From: JAJTHJ01 sp046316025
GTDB taxonomy: Bacteria > Pseudomonadota > Gammaproteobacteria > Burkholderiales > Burkholderiaceae_F
Assembly (NCBI GenBank): GCA_046316025.1
Contig: JBKCXU010000122.1
Coordinates: 1 to 13,163, forward strand
Direction of reading: 5' to 3'
DNA length: 13,163 nucleotides
Program-made: the position numbers and the translations under genes
Part shown: piece after piece, positions 1 to 7,060 of the stretch
How positions within the stretch are numbered: the first letter of the stretch is position 1
How the letters are laid out: the number at the start of each line of letters is the position of its first letter
Notes under the pieces: model-generated
What the model was told of the DNA's origin: nothing
The model's input: the letters and a program-made list of their open reading frames with translations, nothing else
The model's database searches: none

Positions 1-210
1 GCGGCCTGCGCTCGTGCGCCCTCCCCGGTGTCGTCCCCGGGGCCGCGGGGGGGCAGCGGGGGGGGGGGGGGTAAAGCGGGGGCCACGCGGCGCGGGGCAC
101 GACCGTTCTTCTTTTTGGGTAGGGCCCGAGGTCGGCACGACCGCTCCTTCGGGCACGGGCTACGGCGACGCCGTCAAGCCACGACGCGGCAAGGCCAATA
201 CACTTCGGTC
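1..210. other. Noncoding left edge with G-rich low-complexity sequence
   Basis: No convincing gene is visible here. The stretch holds a CCCCGGGG palindrome at 35-42, a run of 7 Gs at 47-53 and a run of 14 Gs at 58-71. The frame of the downstream small gene stays open back to an ATG at position 28, but the codons in 28-210 are unlike real coding sequence: many GGG, CGG, CGA and AGG codons and no usual bias. A 9-base direct repeat (GCACGACCG) occurs at 97-105 and 135-143. No gene ending or RNA gene is seen. Confidence 0.6.
58..71. repeat. Homopolymer run of 14 G
   Basis: Fourteen consecutive Gs, preceded a few bases upstream by a run of seven. Tracts of this length are prone to polymerase slippage and to sequencing error. 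Because it sits near the window edge it may also mark a hard-to-assemble spot, so the exact length should not be trusted. Confidence 0.9.
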
Positions 211-507
211 ATGACCCCGCCCGACGACCCCTTGGCCCGCTACGGCGCCGCGCTCGCCGCAGTGCTGCTGGCCGTGGTGTTGTCCGTCGTGCTGGCCGCG
301 CTGGTCGGCGGCGCGCTGCCCTTCGATTACACAGGCCGGGCGTGGACGTTTACCGGCCTGGTGCTCTACACCATCGTCGGCGCGGTGCTGGTGTTCCGCG
401 CCGCCGGCGCCGGCGAGAGCGGGCCGTTTTCGGCGGCCCGCGTGTTCAAGTGGCTGGTCTCGCTGTGGCTGTGGCCGCTGCTGCTGCTGGCGCGCCGCGG
501 CAAGTAG
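211..507 (+). CDS. Small hypothetical membrane protein (98 aa)
   Basis: I do not recognise this protein. It has three hydrophobic stretches: residues about 13-36, 47-65 and 81-94. The last is Trp/Leu-rich and ends in a basic tail (RRGK). The N-terminus (MTPPDDP) carries no signal peptide. About 95% of its codons end in G or C (93 of 98 by hand count), which supports real coding sequence. Codon use changes sharply upstream of 211, which is why this ATG was preferred over the in-frame ATG at 28. The Shine-Dalgarno match is weak (an AAGG at 191-194, 16 bases upstream of the ATG). The gene converges on yidC and stops one base before the yidC stop codon, so no independent terminator fits between them. 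Function unknown; an inner-membrane protein is likely. Confidence 0.7.
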   Translation: MTPPDDPLARYGAALAAVLLAVVLSVVLAALVGGALPFDYTGRAWTFTGLVLYTIVGAVLVFRAAGAGESGPFSAARVFKWLVSLWLWPLLLLARRGK

Positions 508-508
508 G

Positions 509-2248
509 TCAGCCGACCGGTTTGGCCTTGTCGATCTGCCGGGTCACGTACCACTGTTGGGCGATCGACAGCAGGTTGTTGACCGTCCAGTACAGCACCA
601 GGCCGGCAGGGAAGAGGAACATCATCGCGCCGAAGATGTAGGGCATGAACTTCATCACCTTGGCCTGCATCGGGTCGGGCGGCGGCGGCGACAGCCGCAT
701 CTGCAGCACCATCGTCGCCACCATGATCGCCGGCAGGATGAACCACGGGTCGGGCGTGGCCAGGTCCTTGACCCACAGAATCCACGGCTGGTTGCGGATT
801 TCCACGCTTGCCAGCAACACCCAGTAGAGCGCAATGAAGACGGGGATCTGCACCAGGATCGGCAGGCAGCCGCCCAGCGGATTGATCTTCTCGTTCTTGT
901 AGATCTCCATCATCGCCGCGTTGAGCTTGTTGCGGTCGTTGCCGTACTGCTCGCGCAGTTTGACCACGCGCGGCGCCAGATCCTTCATCTTGGCCATCGA
1001 CCTGTAGCTGGCCGCCGACAGCGGATAAAACGCGACCTTGACGATGACGGTGAGCAGCACGATCGCCCAGCCCCAGTTGCCGACCAGCCCGTGCAGGAAA
1101 GACAGCAACCAGTACAGCGGCTTGGCGATCATCGTCAGCCAGCCATAGTCGACCACCAGCTCCAACCCCGGCGCCAGCTTGGCGAGCGCGGCCTGGTCCT
1201 GCGGCCCGACCCACAGCCGGGCCTCGTGCGTGGCGGTCTGCCCCGGCGCCAGCGCGGCCAGCGGCAGCACGCTCGAAATCGAATACAGATTCGGGCCCTC
1301 CTGCGCGGTGCGCAGCTCGCGCGCCGCGCCCGGCGGCGGCACCCAGGCGGTGGCGAAGTAGTGCTGGATGATGCCGATCCAGCCGTCCCGCGACTCGGCC
1401 GGGATGTCGGTCTTGCCCTTGGCGATGTCGTCGAACGACACCTTCTGGAACTTCCTGGCGTCGGTGTACACCGCCGGGCCGGTGAAGGTGGCGTACATGC
1501 TGGAGTCGCCGGCCGGCTTGTTGCCGTCGCGCACCAGTTGCAGATAGACCGACGGGGCGACCGGCTCGGTGCCGGTGTTGACGATCTCGTGCCGCACCTC
1601 GATGTCGTAGCGGCCGCGGTGGAACACGTAGGTCTTGGCCACCTTCAGCCCGTTGCCCTCCGCTTCGAAGCGCAGTTCCAGCTTGTCCTGGCCGGGCGCC
1701 AGAGTGCGTGGGCCGGACACCAGGGTAAACGGCGTCAGGTGGTTCGGATAGCGTGCGCCGCTGGCCGCGGTGATCCCGGTGCGGGCGATGTACACACGGT
1801 CCTTGCTGTTGTCGAGCAGCACCTCGTTGCTGCCCTCCGGCGGCTTTTTGCCGGTGAAGAGCGCCGCCAGCCCGGCCGCGGTCCAGTCGGGCGCGACCTT
1901 CTCCCTGCGCAGTTCGGCGCGCACCAGCGCGGCGCCAACCGGGTCGATCTCGCCGCGGAAGACGTCGGTTTCGATGCGCACGCGCTCGGCCGGCGGCGTG
2001 GCCGACGGCGCCGTCGCGGCCGGTACGGCGGCGCCGGCCGCAGCGCCCGGCGTAGGAGTAGCGGCGGCCGGCACGGCCGCGCTGCCGGCCGGTGCAGCCT
2101 CGGCTTTGCCTTCGCCTTTCTTGTCCACCTGCGCCGCCGGCGGTGCGCCGAACATCGACGGCTGCCCCTGGTGCGCCAGCCAGCGCTCCCACAGCAGCAG
2201 CAGCGACATCGCAAAAACGACCATCAGTATCGTGCGCCGGAAGTCCAT
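509..2248 (-). CDS. yidC: Membrane protein insertase YidC
   Basis: YidC (Oxa1 family) inserts and folds inner-membrane proteins, alone or with SecYEG. The 579 residues have the Gram-negative layout. TM1 is at about 6-24. An Ala/Pro-rich linker follows (about 49-88), then the large periplasmic P1 domain (about 90-365). The conserved core has TM2 (about 392-411, ending in FYPLS), the cytoplasmic helical hairpin (about 412-456, with SMAKMKDLAPR and KINPLGGC), and TM3-TM5 (about 459-481, 501-518, 534-556, with FPAGLVLYW). The positive charge of the hydrophilic groove, Arg366 in E. coli, appears to be Lys404 here, a conservative change. The start is the ATG giving the typical MDFRRTI-like N-terminus; the Shine-Dalgarno sequence is weak. 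It lies 18 bp after yidD and is last in the rpmH cluster. The usual downstream mnmE is missing. Confidence 0.98.
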   Translation of the reverse strand: MDFRRTILMVVFAMSLLLLWERWLAHQGQPSMFGAPPAAQVDKKGEGKAEAAPAGSAAVPAAATPTPGAAAGAAVPAATAPSATPPAERVRIETDVFRGEIDPVGAALVRAELRREKVAPDWTAAGLAALFTGKKPPEGSNEVLLDNSKDRVYIARTGITAASGARYPNHLTPFTLVSGPRTLAPGQDKLELRFEAEGNGLKVAKTYVFHRGRYDIEVRHEIVNTGTEPVAPSVYLQLVRDGNKPAGDSSMYATFTGPAVYTDARKFQKVSFDDIAKGKTDIPAESRDGWIGIIQHYFATAWVPPPGAARELRTAQEGPNLYSISSVLPLAALAPGQTATHEARLWVGPQDQAALAKLAPGLELVVDYGWLTMIAKPLYWLLSFLHGLVGNWGWAIVLLTVIVKVAFYPLSAASYRSMAKMKDLAPRVVKLREQYGNDRNKLNAAMMEIYKNEKINPLGGCLPILVQIPVFIALYWVLLASVEIRNQPWILWVKDLATPDPWFILPAIMVATMVLQMRLSPPPPDPMQAKVMKFMPYIFGAMMFLFPAGLVLYWTVNNLLSIAQQWYVTRQIDKAKPVG

Positions 2249-2266
2249 GGCTCGGTCCAGACGAAT

Positions 2267-2533
2267 TCAGTGTTGGGGGGTTTCGCCCTGCGGCGGGTGG
2301 CACCAGCAGCGCCAACGGAACCGTTGCGGCACCGGATCGACGCCGCCGGCGCCGTACGGGTGGCAGCGCGCCAGCCGCGTCAGCATCATCCAGCTGCCGC
2401 GCGCGGTGCCGTGGGTATCGATCGCCTCTTGCGCGTAATCGGAGCAGGTCGGCCAGTAGCGGCACGAGCCGCCGACCCACGGCGACAGCAGGAAGCGGTA
2501 GGCGCGGATCAGCGCCAACAGGAGCTGCTTCAT
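2267..2533 (-). CDS. yidD: Membrane protein insertion efficiency factor YidD
   Basis: YidD is a small inner-membrane-associated protein thought to help YidC-dependent insertion. The 88-residue product carries the family hallmark: an N-terminal amphipathic helix (about 1-16), then LLSPWVGGSCRYWPTCSDYA with Cys24 and Cys30, a region around EAIDTHG, and RCHPYGAGGVDPVP near residues 56-69. The C-terminus (WRCWCHPPQGETPQH) is variable and slightly long for a family of roughly 70-90 residues. Its ATG overlaps the rnpA stop codon in an ATGA arrangement, so translation is probably coupled to rnpA. yidC follows 18 bp later. Confidence 0.96.
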   Translation of the reverse strand: MKQLLLALIRAYRFLLSPWVGGSCRYWPTCSDYAQEAIDTHGTARGSWMMLTRLARCHPYGAGGVDPVPQRFRWRCWCHPPQGETPQH

Positions 2534-2946
2534 GCGCGGGGACGGGCGAGCAGGCGGCGCGTCAGGGCGGCAAAGAGCGCGTCGGCGTCGGCGCGCCAGG
2601 CGCGGCGCAAGCCGGCGCGCGCGGCGGCGGCCACCGGCGGCACGGTCGCGCGCAGGCGCACGATCACATCGAGCGGCGCACCGGCAGCGGTGTCGAGGGC
2701 GGCGGCCGCCGGACGGGCCGACTCGCGCAGGATGCGTTTGACGAGGTTGCGGTCCACGGCACGGCGCGCGTAGCGCTTGGGGACGATCCAGCCGAAGCGG
2801 AGGGGTGCGTCGGGCGCGGCGGCGGGCGCTTGCGCAACCGCCGCCAGCGCGAACCAGGTGCCGGCGACGCGCAGCGCCGCCCGGCCCTTGCCAGCGGCGG
2901 CGAATTGCGCCGGCTCGCGCAGGCGCCGCGCGCGCGCGAGGCCCAC
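2530..2946 (-). CDS. rnpA: Ribonuclease P protein component
   Basis: This is the small basic protein subunit of RNase P, which helps the RNA subunit recognise pre-tRNA and remove its 5' leader. The 138-residue product has the family N-terminus (ARARRLREPAQF), a central beta-sheet region (WFALAAVAQ, RFGWIVPKRYARRAVDRN) and the conserved RNA-binding motif AVDRNLVKRILRE at about residues 63-75. It is longer than the usual ~115-125 residues because of Ala-rich segments around 34-47 and 78-92. The start is a GTG, 11 bp after the rpmH stop, with no clear Shine-Dalgarno sequence, so coupling to rpmH translation is likely. The 3' end overlaps yidD by 4 bp. The exact start is slightly uncertain. Confidence 0.95.
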   Translation of the reverse strand: MGLARARRLREPAQFAAAGKGRAALRVAGTWFALAAVAQAPAAAPDAPLRFGWIVPKRYARRAVDRNLVKRILRESARPAAAALDTAAGAPLDVIVRLRATVPPVAAAARAGLRRAWRADADALFAALTRRLLARPRA

Positions 2947-2957
2947 GCGCGGCGGCG

Positions 2958-3098
2958 TCAGGCGGCGAGCCGCTCGCGGCCCTTGGCGCGGCGCGCGGCG
3001 ATCACGGCGCGGCCGCCGCGGGTCTTCATCCGCGCGCGAAAGCCGTGCGCGCGTTTGCGCTTGACGACGGAGGGCTGATAGGTGCGTTTGGTGACCAT
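2958..3098 (-). CDS. rpmH: 50S ribosomal protein L34
   Basis: L34 is a very small basic protein of the large ribosomal subunit. The 46-residue translation starts MVTKRTYQPSVVKRKRAHGF and continues through RMKTRGGRAVIAARRAKGR to ERLAA, an almost full match to the L34 consensus as I know it (usually 44 residues, starting MKRTYQPS). The two extra N-terminal residues follow from the ATG at 3098. That ATG has a good GGAG Shine-Dalgarno sequence on the same strand at 3107-3110, 8 bases away. It is the first gene of the leftward rpmH-rnpA-yidD-yidC cluster, with rnpA 11 bp downstream. Confidence 0.98.
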   Translation of the reverse strand: MVTKRTYQPSVVKRKRAHGFRARMKTRGGRAVIAARRAKGRERLAA

Positions 3099-3181
3099 GG
3101 GGAAAGCTCCGGTGACGGGGGTCCGCGGCGGCGCGCGGCGGGGTTCGGGCCGCCGCCAGTCCGGCGCGGCGAAAACCCCGT

Positions 3182-3211
3182 ATTAGACGCGATCCGGCGG
3201 GGGGCGGTCAA
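3182..3211 (-). promoter_or_regulatory. Candidate sigma70 promoter of the rpmH cluster
   Basis: On the minus strand, a -35-like TTGACC (3206-3211, 5 of 6 matches) is followed after 18 bases by a -10-like TCTAAT (3182-3187, 5 of 6 matches). Transcription would start near 3175 and give a leader of roughly 75 bases before the rpmH ATG. In a sequence this GC-rich such a pair is unlikely to be random, but it is unproven. Confidence 0.6.
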
Positions 3212-3217
3212 ACCGCC
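3203..3217. repeat. Perfect inverted repeat over the rpmH promoter -35
   Basis: GGCGGT and ACCGCC form perfect 6-base arms around a CAA centre. The dyad covers the proposed -35 of the rpmH promoter and lies 68 bp upstream of the response-regulator start. It could be a protein-binding operator or chance in GC-rich DNA. Confidence 0.5.
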
Positions 3218-3285
3218 ATTGCGGCGAGTGCGACGGCCGCCGCTCGCGCCGCGCCAACGCCGCGGCGCGCGGATAATCGGCGGCC

Positions 3286-3957
3286 ATGCGTTTCCTGCTC
3301 GTCGAAGACGACCCGATGATCGGCGCCAGCCTGCGCAACGCCCTGCGTCAGGAGGGGCACGCGGTCGACTGGGTGCGCGACGGGCGCGCCGCCCAGAGCG
3401 CGCTCGCCAGCGAGCGCTTCGATCTGCTGCTGCTCGATCTCGGCCTGCCGCAGGTGCCGGGCCTGGAGGTGCTGCGCGGCCTGCGCGCGGGCGGCAACAC
3501 CACCCCGGCGATCGTGCTCACCGCGCGCGACGAGCTGGAGCAGCGCGTCGCTCTGCTCGACGCCGGCGCCGACGACTATCTGGTCAAGCCCTTCGAACTC
3601 GCCGAACTGACCGCGCGCATCCGCGCCGTGCTGCGCCGCGCCGCCGGCCGCTCGGCGCCGGTGCTGGAGGTGGGCGACGTGCAGCTCGACCCCGCCACCC
3701 GGCAAGTCGCCCGGAGCGGTGAGCCCGTCATTCTTTCCGCGCGCGAGTACGCGCTGCTGGAGGCGCTGATGCTGCGCCCCGGCGCGCTGCTGTCGCGGGC
3801 GCAGCTGGAAGACCGCCTCTACGGCTGGGGCGAGGAGATCGAGAGCAACGCCGTCTCGGTCTACGTGCACCAGCTGCGCCGCAAACTGGGCGAAGACTTC
3901 ATCCGCACCGTGCGCGGCGTCGGCTACTACGTCGGCACGCCGCGGGCCGGCGCCTGA
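3286..3957 (+). CDS. OmpR/PhoB-family response regulator (QseB/PmrA-like)
   Basis: This is a two-component transcription factor, activated when its receiver domain is phosphorylated by a partner kinase. The receiver domain (about 1-118) has the acidic pocket Glu7-Asp8-Asp9, the phosphoacceptor Asp51 in LLLLDLGLP, Thr79 and Lys101 (the KPF motif). The DNA-binding winged-helix domain (about 125-220) contains LSAREYALLEALMLRPG, the recognition-helix region NAVSVYVHQLRRKLG, and IRTVRGVGYYV. The 223-residue length is normal. The ATG at 3286 gives the usual MRFLLVEDD start; the ribosome-binding site is weak. The kinase gene begins 16 bp downstream, so the two form an operon. Regulon and signal cannot be read from sequence. 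QseB, PmrA and TctD are the closest types I recognise. Confidence 0.95.
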   Translation: MRFLLVEDDPMIGASLRNALRQEGHAVDWVRDGRAAQSALASERFDLLLLDLGLPQVPGLEVLRGLRAGGNTTPAIVLTARDELEQRVALLDAGADDYLVKPFELAELTARIRAVLRRAAGRSAPVLEVGDVQLDPATRQVARSGEPVILSAREYALLEALMLRPGALLSRAQLEDRLYGWGEEIESNAVSVYVHQLRRKLGEDFIRTVRGVGYYVGTPRAGA

Positions 3958-3973
3958 TGCGCGACCGCCGTCG

Positions 3974-5296
3974 ATGAAGTCGCTGCGCACCCGCCTGCTC
4001 GCCTCACTGCTGGCGCTGCTTGCGGCAGCCATGGCGCTGGTCGGCGTGCTGACTTACCGTGCCGTGTTGGCGGAAAACGATGCGCTCTTCGACTACCAGT
4101 TGCGGCAGATGGCGCTGTCGCTGCGCGATCAGGGGGCGATCGCCCCGGCCGAGCGCGCCGCCTTTGCCTCGGAGCGGCTCGACTACGCGGTGCAGATCTG
4201 GGCTGCCGACGGCAGTGTGGTCTACGTCTCGCGCGAGCTGCCGGCGCTCTGGCCGCGCGCCGTGCTGGGCTTTGCCGACGTCGCCATCGACGGCACGACC
4301 TGGCGCGTGTTCAGCGCCCCGGCGCGCGACCGGGTGGTGCAGGTCGGCCAGCCGCTGGCGATCCGGCGCGAGTTGGCGGCCCAGGCGGCGCTGCGCGCGC
4401 TGATGCCGCTCGCGTGGGCGGCGCTGCCGCTCGCCGCCGGCGTGTGGTGGCTGGTCGGCGCGCTGCTGGCGCCGCTGCGGCGGGTGGCCGGCGCGGTGCG
4501 CGAGGTGCAGGCCGACGCCCTGGCGCCGCTGCCCACGGCCGACCTGCCGAGCGAGGTCGAACCGCTGGCCGCCGCCTTGAACGCGATGCTGGCGCGGCTG
4601 GCCGAAGCCTTCGCCGCGCAGCGCAACTTCGTCGCCGACGCCGCGCACGAGCTGCGCACGCCGCTGGCCGCGCTGACCTTGCAGTTGGAACTGCTGCGGC
4701 GGGCCGGCACCGCCGACGAGCGGGAAGACGCGACCGCCGCGCTCGCCGCCGGCATCGCCCGCGCCCGTCACCTGGTCGAGCAATTGCTGACGCTGGCGCG
4801 CAGCGAATCGGCCGGGCAGCCGTTGGCGGCCGTCGCACTGGGCGAGGTGGTCGAACAGGCGGTCGCAGACGTCTTGCCGTTTGCCCACGAGAAGGCCATC
4901 GCCTTGTCGGTGGAGACGGCGCCCGCGACCGTGCGCGGCGACTCGGCGGCGCTGCGCTTGCTCGTGCGCAACCTGGCGGACAACGCGGTGCGCTACACGC
5001 CGGCCGGCGGCGCGGTCGCGTTGCGCGTGGCCGAGGCGCAGGGGGTCGCAACCCTGACCGTCGACGACACCGGCCCCGGCATTGCGCCGGCCGAGCAGGC
5101 GCGCGTCTTCGACCGCTTCTATCGCGGCGCCAACGCACAAGCCAGCGGCAGCGGCATCGGTCTGGCCATCGTGCGTGCCGTGGCGCAACGGCATGGCGCA
5201 CGGGTCGAACTGACAGACGCGCCCGGAGGCGGCCTGCGCGTGCGCGTCGCCTTTGCCGCACCGCCCGCCGCCTCGGGTTCGAGCGGTTCCCGCTGA
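3974..5296 (+). CDS. Two-component sensor histidine kinase (QseC/2CSK_N-type)
   Basis: This inner-membrane kinase presumably phosphorylates the response regulator encoded 16 bp upstream. The 440 residues show TM1 at about 8-32 and a periplasmic sensor of about 105 residues resembling the 2CSK_N domain (ENDALFDYQLRQMALSLRDQ; then WRVF and RVVQVGQPL). TM2 is at about 143-166, followed by a HAMP-like linker. The H-box FVADAAHELRTPL carries phosphoaccepting His225. The ATPase domain has an N-box (NLADNAVRYTP, 333-343), G1 (DDTGPGI, 364-370), F-box (FDRFYRG, 379-385) and G2 (GSGIGLAI, 392-399). All catalytic motifs are intact. The periplasmic ligand cannot be inferred. The gene ends next to the DnaA-box region, and no T-rich terminator is visible after it. 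Confidence 0.95.
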   Translation: MKSLRTRLLASLLALLAAAMALVGVLTYRAVLAENDALFDYQLRQMALSLRDQGAIAPAERAAFASERLDYAVQIWAADGSVVYVSRELPALWPRAVLGFADVAIDGTTWRVFSAPARDRVVQVGQPLAIRRELAAQAALRALMPLAWAALPLAAGVWWLVGALLAPLRRVAGAVREVQADALAPLPTADLPSEVEPLAAALNAMLARLAEAFAAQRNFVADAAHELRTPLAALTLQLELLRRAGTADEREDATAALAAGIARARHLVEQLLTLARSESAGQPLAAVALGEVVEQAVADVLPFAHEKAIALSVETAPATVRGDSAALRLLVRNLADNAVRYTPAGGAVALRVAEAQGVATLTVDDTGPGIAPAEQARVFDRFYRGANAQASGSGIGLAIVRAVAQRHGARVELTDAPGGGLRVRVAFAAPPAASGSSGSR

Positions 5297-5370
5297 GCGG
5301 AACGGCTACAGGCCCGGCAAAGTGGTGCAGCGCTTACGCTGGGCGAGATCGTTGCCGCGCTCCGCGGCAG

Positions 5371-5390
5371 TTATCCAGAGGTTATCCACA
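5371..5390 (+). promoter_or_regulatory. Tandem DnaA boxes
   Basis: TTATCCAGA (5371-5379, one mismatch) and TTATCCACA (5382-5390, perfect) lie in the same direction, 11 bp apart start to start. That is about one helical turn, so two DnaA molecules would bind on the same face of the DNA, as in cooperative origin assembly. Confidence 0.9.
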
Positions 5391-5400
5391 GCCTTGTCTG

Positions 5401-5500
5401 CGGTACAAAAAAAGTCCGTGCATTTCTTCAAAGAGACGATTGAATGCGAGCAAACACTATCGCTCAAGTTATTTACGAATAATACTTACAGTCTGATCAT
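5401..5500. other. AT-rich stretch, candidate DNA unwinding element
   Basis: By hand count this 100-bp segment is about 37% GC, against roughly 70% around it. It includes a run of seven As (5407-5413) and the stretch around TTATTTACGAATAATAC (5469-5485). Placed between the tandem boxes and the inverted box, it is the natural candidate for strand opening. It may also carry the dnaA promoter. Confidence 0.65.
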
Positions 5501-5524
5501 CCCATGGGCACGCTTCCGCTTTTC

Positions 5525-5533
5525 TGTGGATAA
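5525..5533 (-). promoter_or_regulatory. DnaA box (perfect consensus, inverted)
   Basis: TGTGGATAA on the plus strand is TTATCCACA on the minus strand, a perfect consensus DnaA box facing the tandem pair across the AT-rich stretch. It lies about 156 bp upstream of the dnaA start, so it could also serve in autoregulation of dnaA. Confidence 0.88.
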
Positions 5534-5689
5534 GCGGCCGAGCCGACGATAGACTACGCGCCTCTCTCGCGGCAGCCAGGAGTGCGTGTACGACTCCCGC
5601 CAGCCGGCCCGGAAGAGACCCTGCGCATAACGACACTCAAACTTTGCCGGTGCGATCTGAGGCGCGCCGGCCACAGGTGGACACTTTAG

Positions 5690-7060
5690 ATGCTTCCGTT
5701 CTGGACCGACTGCGCTCAGCTGCTCGAGCGCGAATTGACCCCACAACAATTTACCGCCTGGATCAAACCGCTCAAGCCGCTCGAATACGACGGAGCCGCC
5801 GGCCGCCTGCGCATTGCCGCTCCCACGCGGCTGAAGCTCGAAGCCGTCCGCAGCCAGTACGCACAGCGTATCCAGGCCGCTGCCGCCAACATCGCGCAAC
5901 GGCCGGTCGACCTCATCTTCGAAGTGGAGGCGTCCGAAACCGTAGCCGAACCGGCGACCCCGGTCGCCGCTACGTCCGTCGCCACCACGCTGCCGGCCGT
6001 CTCCGCCGACGGCGGGCGCAGCGGTCCGCCAGCGGCAGAGCGCGCCCGGCTCAACCCCTTGCTCACCTTCGACACCCTGGTCACCGGCAAGGCCAACCAA
6101 CTGGCGCGCGCCGCCGCGCAGCAGGTCGCCGAGAATCCCGGCGGCTCCTACAACCCGCTCTTTCTTTATGGCGGCGTGGGCCTGGGCAAGACGCACCTGA
6201 TCCACGCCGTCGGCAACGCGCTGCTGGCGCGCAAGCCCGGCGCGGCGGTGCGCTACATCCACGCCGAGCAGTACGTCTCCGACGTGGTGCGCGCCTACCA
6301 GCGCAAGGCCTTCGACGATTTCAAGCGCTACTACCACACGCTCGACCTGCTGCTGATCGACGACATCCAGTTCTTCGCCAGCAAGAGCCGCACGCAGGAG
6401 GAGTTCTTCTACGCCTTCGAAGCGCTGGTGGCCGCGCGCAAGCAAATCATCATCACCTCGGACACCTACCCCAAGGAGCTGCGCGACATCGAAGACCGGC
6501 TGGTCTCGCGCTTTTCCTCCGGCCTGACCGTGGCCATCGAAGTGCCCGAGCTCGAAATGCGCGTGGCTATCCTGCTCAAGAAAGCCGAGCAGGAGCGGGC
6601 GGAACTGGCCGAGGACGTCGCCTTCTTCGTCGCCAAAAACCTGCGCAGCAACGTGCGCGAGCTCGAAGGCGCGCTGCGCAAGATCCTCGCCTTTGCCTCG
6701 TTCCACGCGCGGCCGATCACGGTCGAGCTGGCGCGCGAGGCGTTAAAGGACCTCCTCGGCGCAAGTTCCGGCCAGATCACCGTGGAACTCGTGCAAAAGG
6801 CGGTGGCCGACTACTACAAGATCAAGCTCACCGACATGTACAGCAAGCGACGGCCGAACGCGATTGCCGCCCCGCGCCAAGTGGCCATGTATCTGGCCAA
6901 GGAGATGACGCAAAAAAGCCTGCCCGAGATCGGCGAACTCTTCGGCGGGCGCGACCACACCACCGTGCTGCACGCGGTGCGCAAGATCGCCGGCGAGCGG
7001 CAAAGCAACGCCGAGCTCAACCACGCGCTGCACGTGCTCGAGCAAACGCTGCGTGGATAA
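5690..7060 (+). CDS. dnaA: Chromosomal replication initiator protein DnaA
   Basis: DnaA binds the origin boxes, opens the DNA and loads the DnaB helicase. The 456 residues show all four domains. Domain I (about 1-80) has FWTDC and FTAWIKPL. A short Ala/Thr/Pro-rich linker, domain II, spans about 81-118. The AAA+ domain III has Walker A GGVGLGKTH (161-169), Walker B LLIDDIQF (221-228), RLVSRF (270-275, with the arginine-finger region) and sensor II NVRELEGALR (321-330). Domain IV carries the DNA-binding signature GGRDHTTVLHAVRKI (419-433). The ATG at 5690 has a good Shine-Dalgarno sequence, AGGTGG at 5675-5680. The last codons and stop lie inside a DnaA-box-like sequence (7052-7060). Upstream boxes make autoregulation likely. 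Confidence 0.99.
   Translation: MLPFWTDCAQLLERELTPQQFTAWIKPLKPLEYDGAAGRLRIAAPTRLKLEAVRSQYAQRIQAAAANIAQRPVDLIFEVEASETVAEPATPVAATSVATTLPAVSADGGRSGPPAAERARLNPLLTFDTLVTGKANQLARAAAQQVAENPGGSYNPLFLYGGVGLGKTHLIHAVGNALLARKPGAAVRYIHAEQYVSDVVRAYQRKAFDDFKRYYHTLDLLLIDDIQFFASKSRTQEEFFYAFEALVAARKQIIITSDTYPKELRDIEDRLVSRFSSGLTVAIEVPELEMRVAILLKKAEQERAELAEDVAFFVAKNLRSNVRELEGALRKILAFASFHARPITVELAREALKDLLGASSGQITVELVQKAVADYYKIKLTDMYSKRRPNAIAAPRQVAMYLAKEMTQKSLPEIGELFGGRDHTTVLHAVRKIAGERQSNAELNHALHVLEQTLRG
7052..7060 (-). promoter_or_regulatory. DnaA-like box overlapping the dnaA stop codon
   Basis: CGTGGATAA on the plus strand reads TTATCCACG on the minus strand, one mismatch from consensus. Its last three bases are the dnaA stop codon TAA. 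Confidence 0.5.

Larger units (their letters stand above)
5297..5689. other. oriC: Putative replication origin (oriC) upstream of dnaA
   Basis: This 393-bp gene-free stretch has the expected parts of a bacterial origin. There are two tandem DnaA boxes (5371-5390), an inverted perfect box (5525-5533), a one-mismatch inverted box (TTATGCGCA on the minus strand, 5622-5630) and a weaker site TTATTTACG at 5469-5477. An AT-rich stretch lies between the box groups. GATC occurs at about 5346, 5494 and 5654. It lies directly before dnaA, the usual place in this lineage, although here a kinase rather than rpmH is its left neighbour. No clean sigma70 promoter for dnaA could be picked. Function is inferred from motifs. 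Confidence 0.85.

Noticed and set aside
28..210. Longer version of the small membrane gene starting at 28
   Set aside because: It runs through the G14 tract and uses many rare Arg and Gly codons. Coding-like composition begins only at 211.
557..2773. A long plus-strand open frame across yidC, yidD and rnpA (and a similar minus-strand one across gyrB, 9028-10863)
   Set aside because: Arg/Gln/His-rich translations typical of reading GC-rich genes on the wrong strand. The true genes on the opposite strand are unmistakable.
3272..3285. GATAAT as a -10 box giving a leaderless response-regulator mRNA
   Set aside because: No -35 is found at the right distance and it rests on a single hexamer. The minus-strand reading as a DnaA box (TTATCCGCG) has two mismatches.
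5282..5294. Small hairpin (AGCGG/CCGCT) at the end of the kinase gene as a terminator
   Set aside because: Only 5 bp of stem, inside the coding end, with no T run after it.
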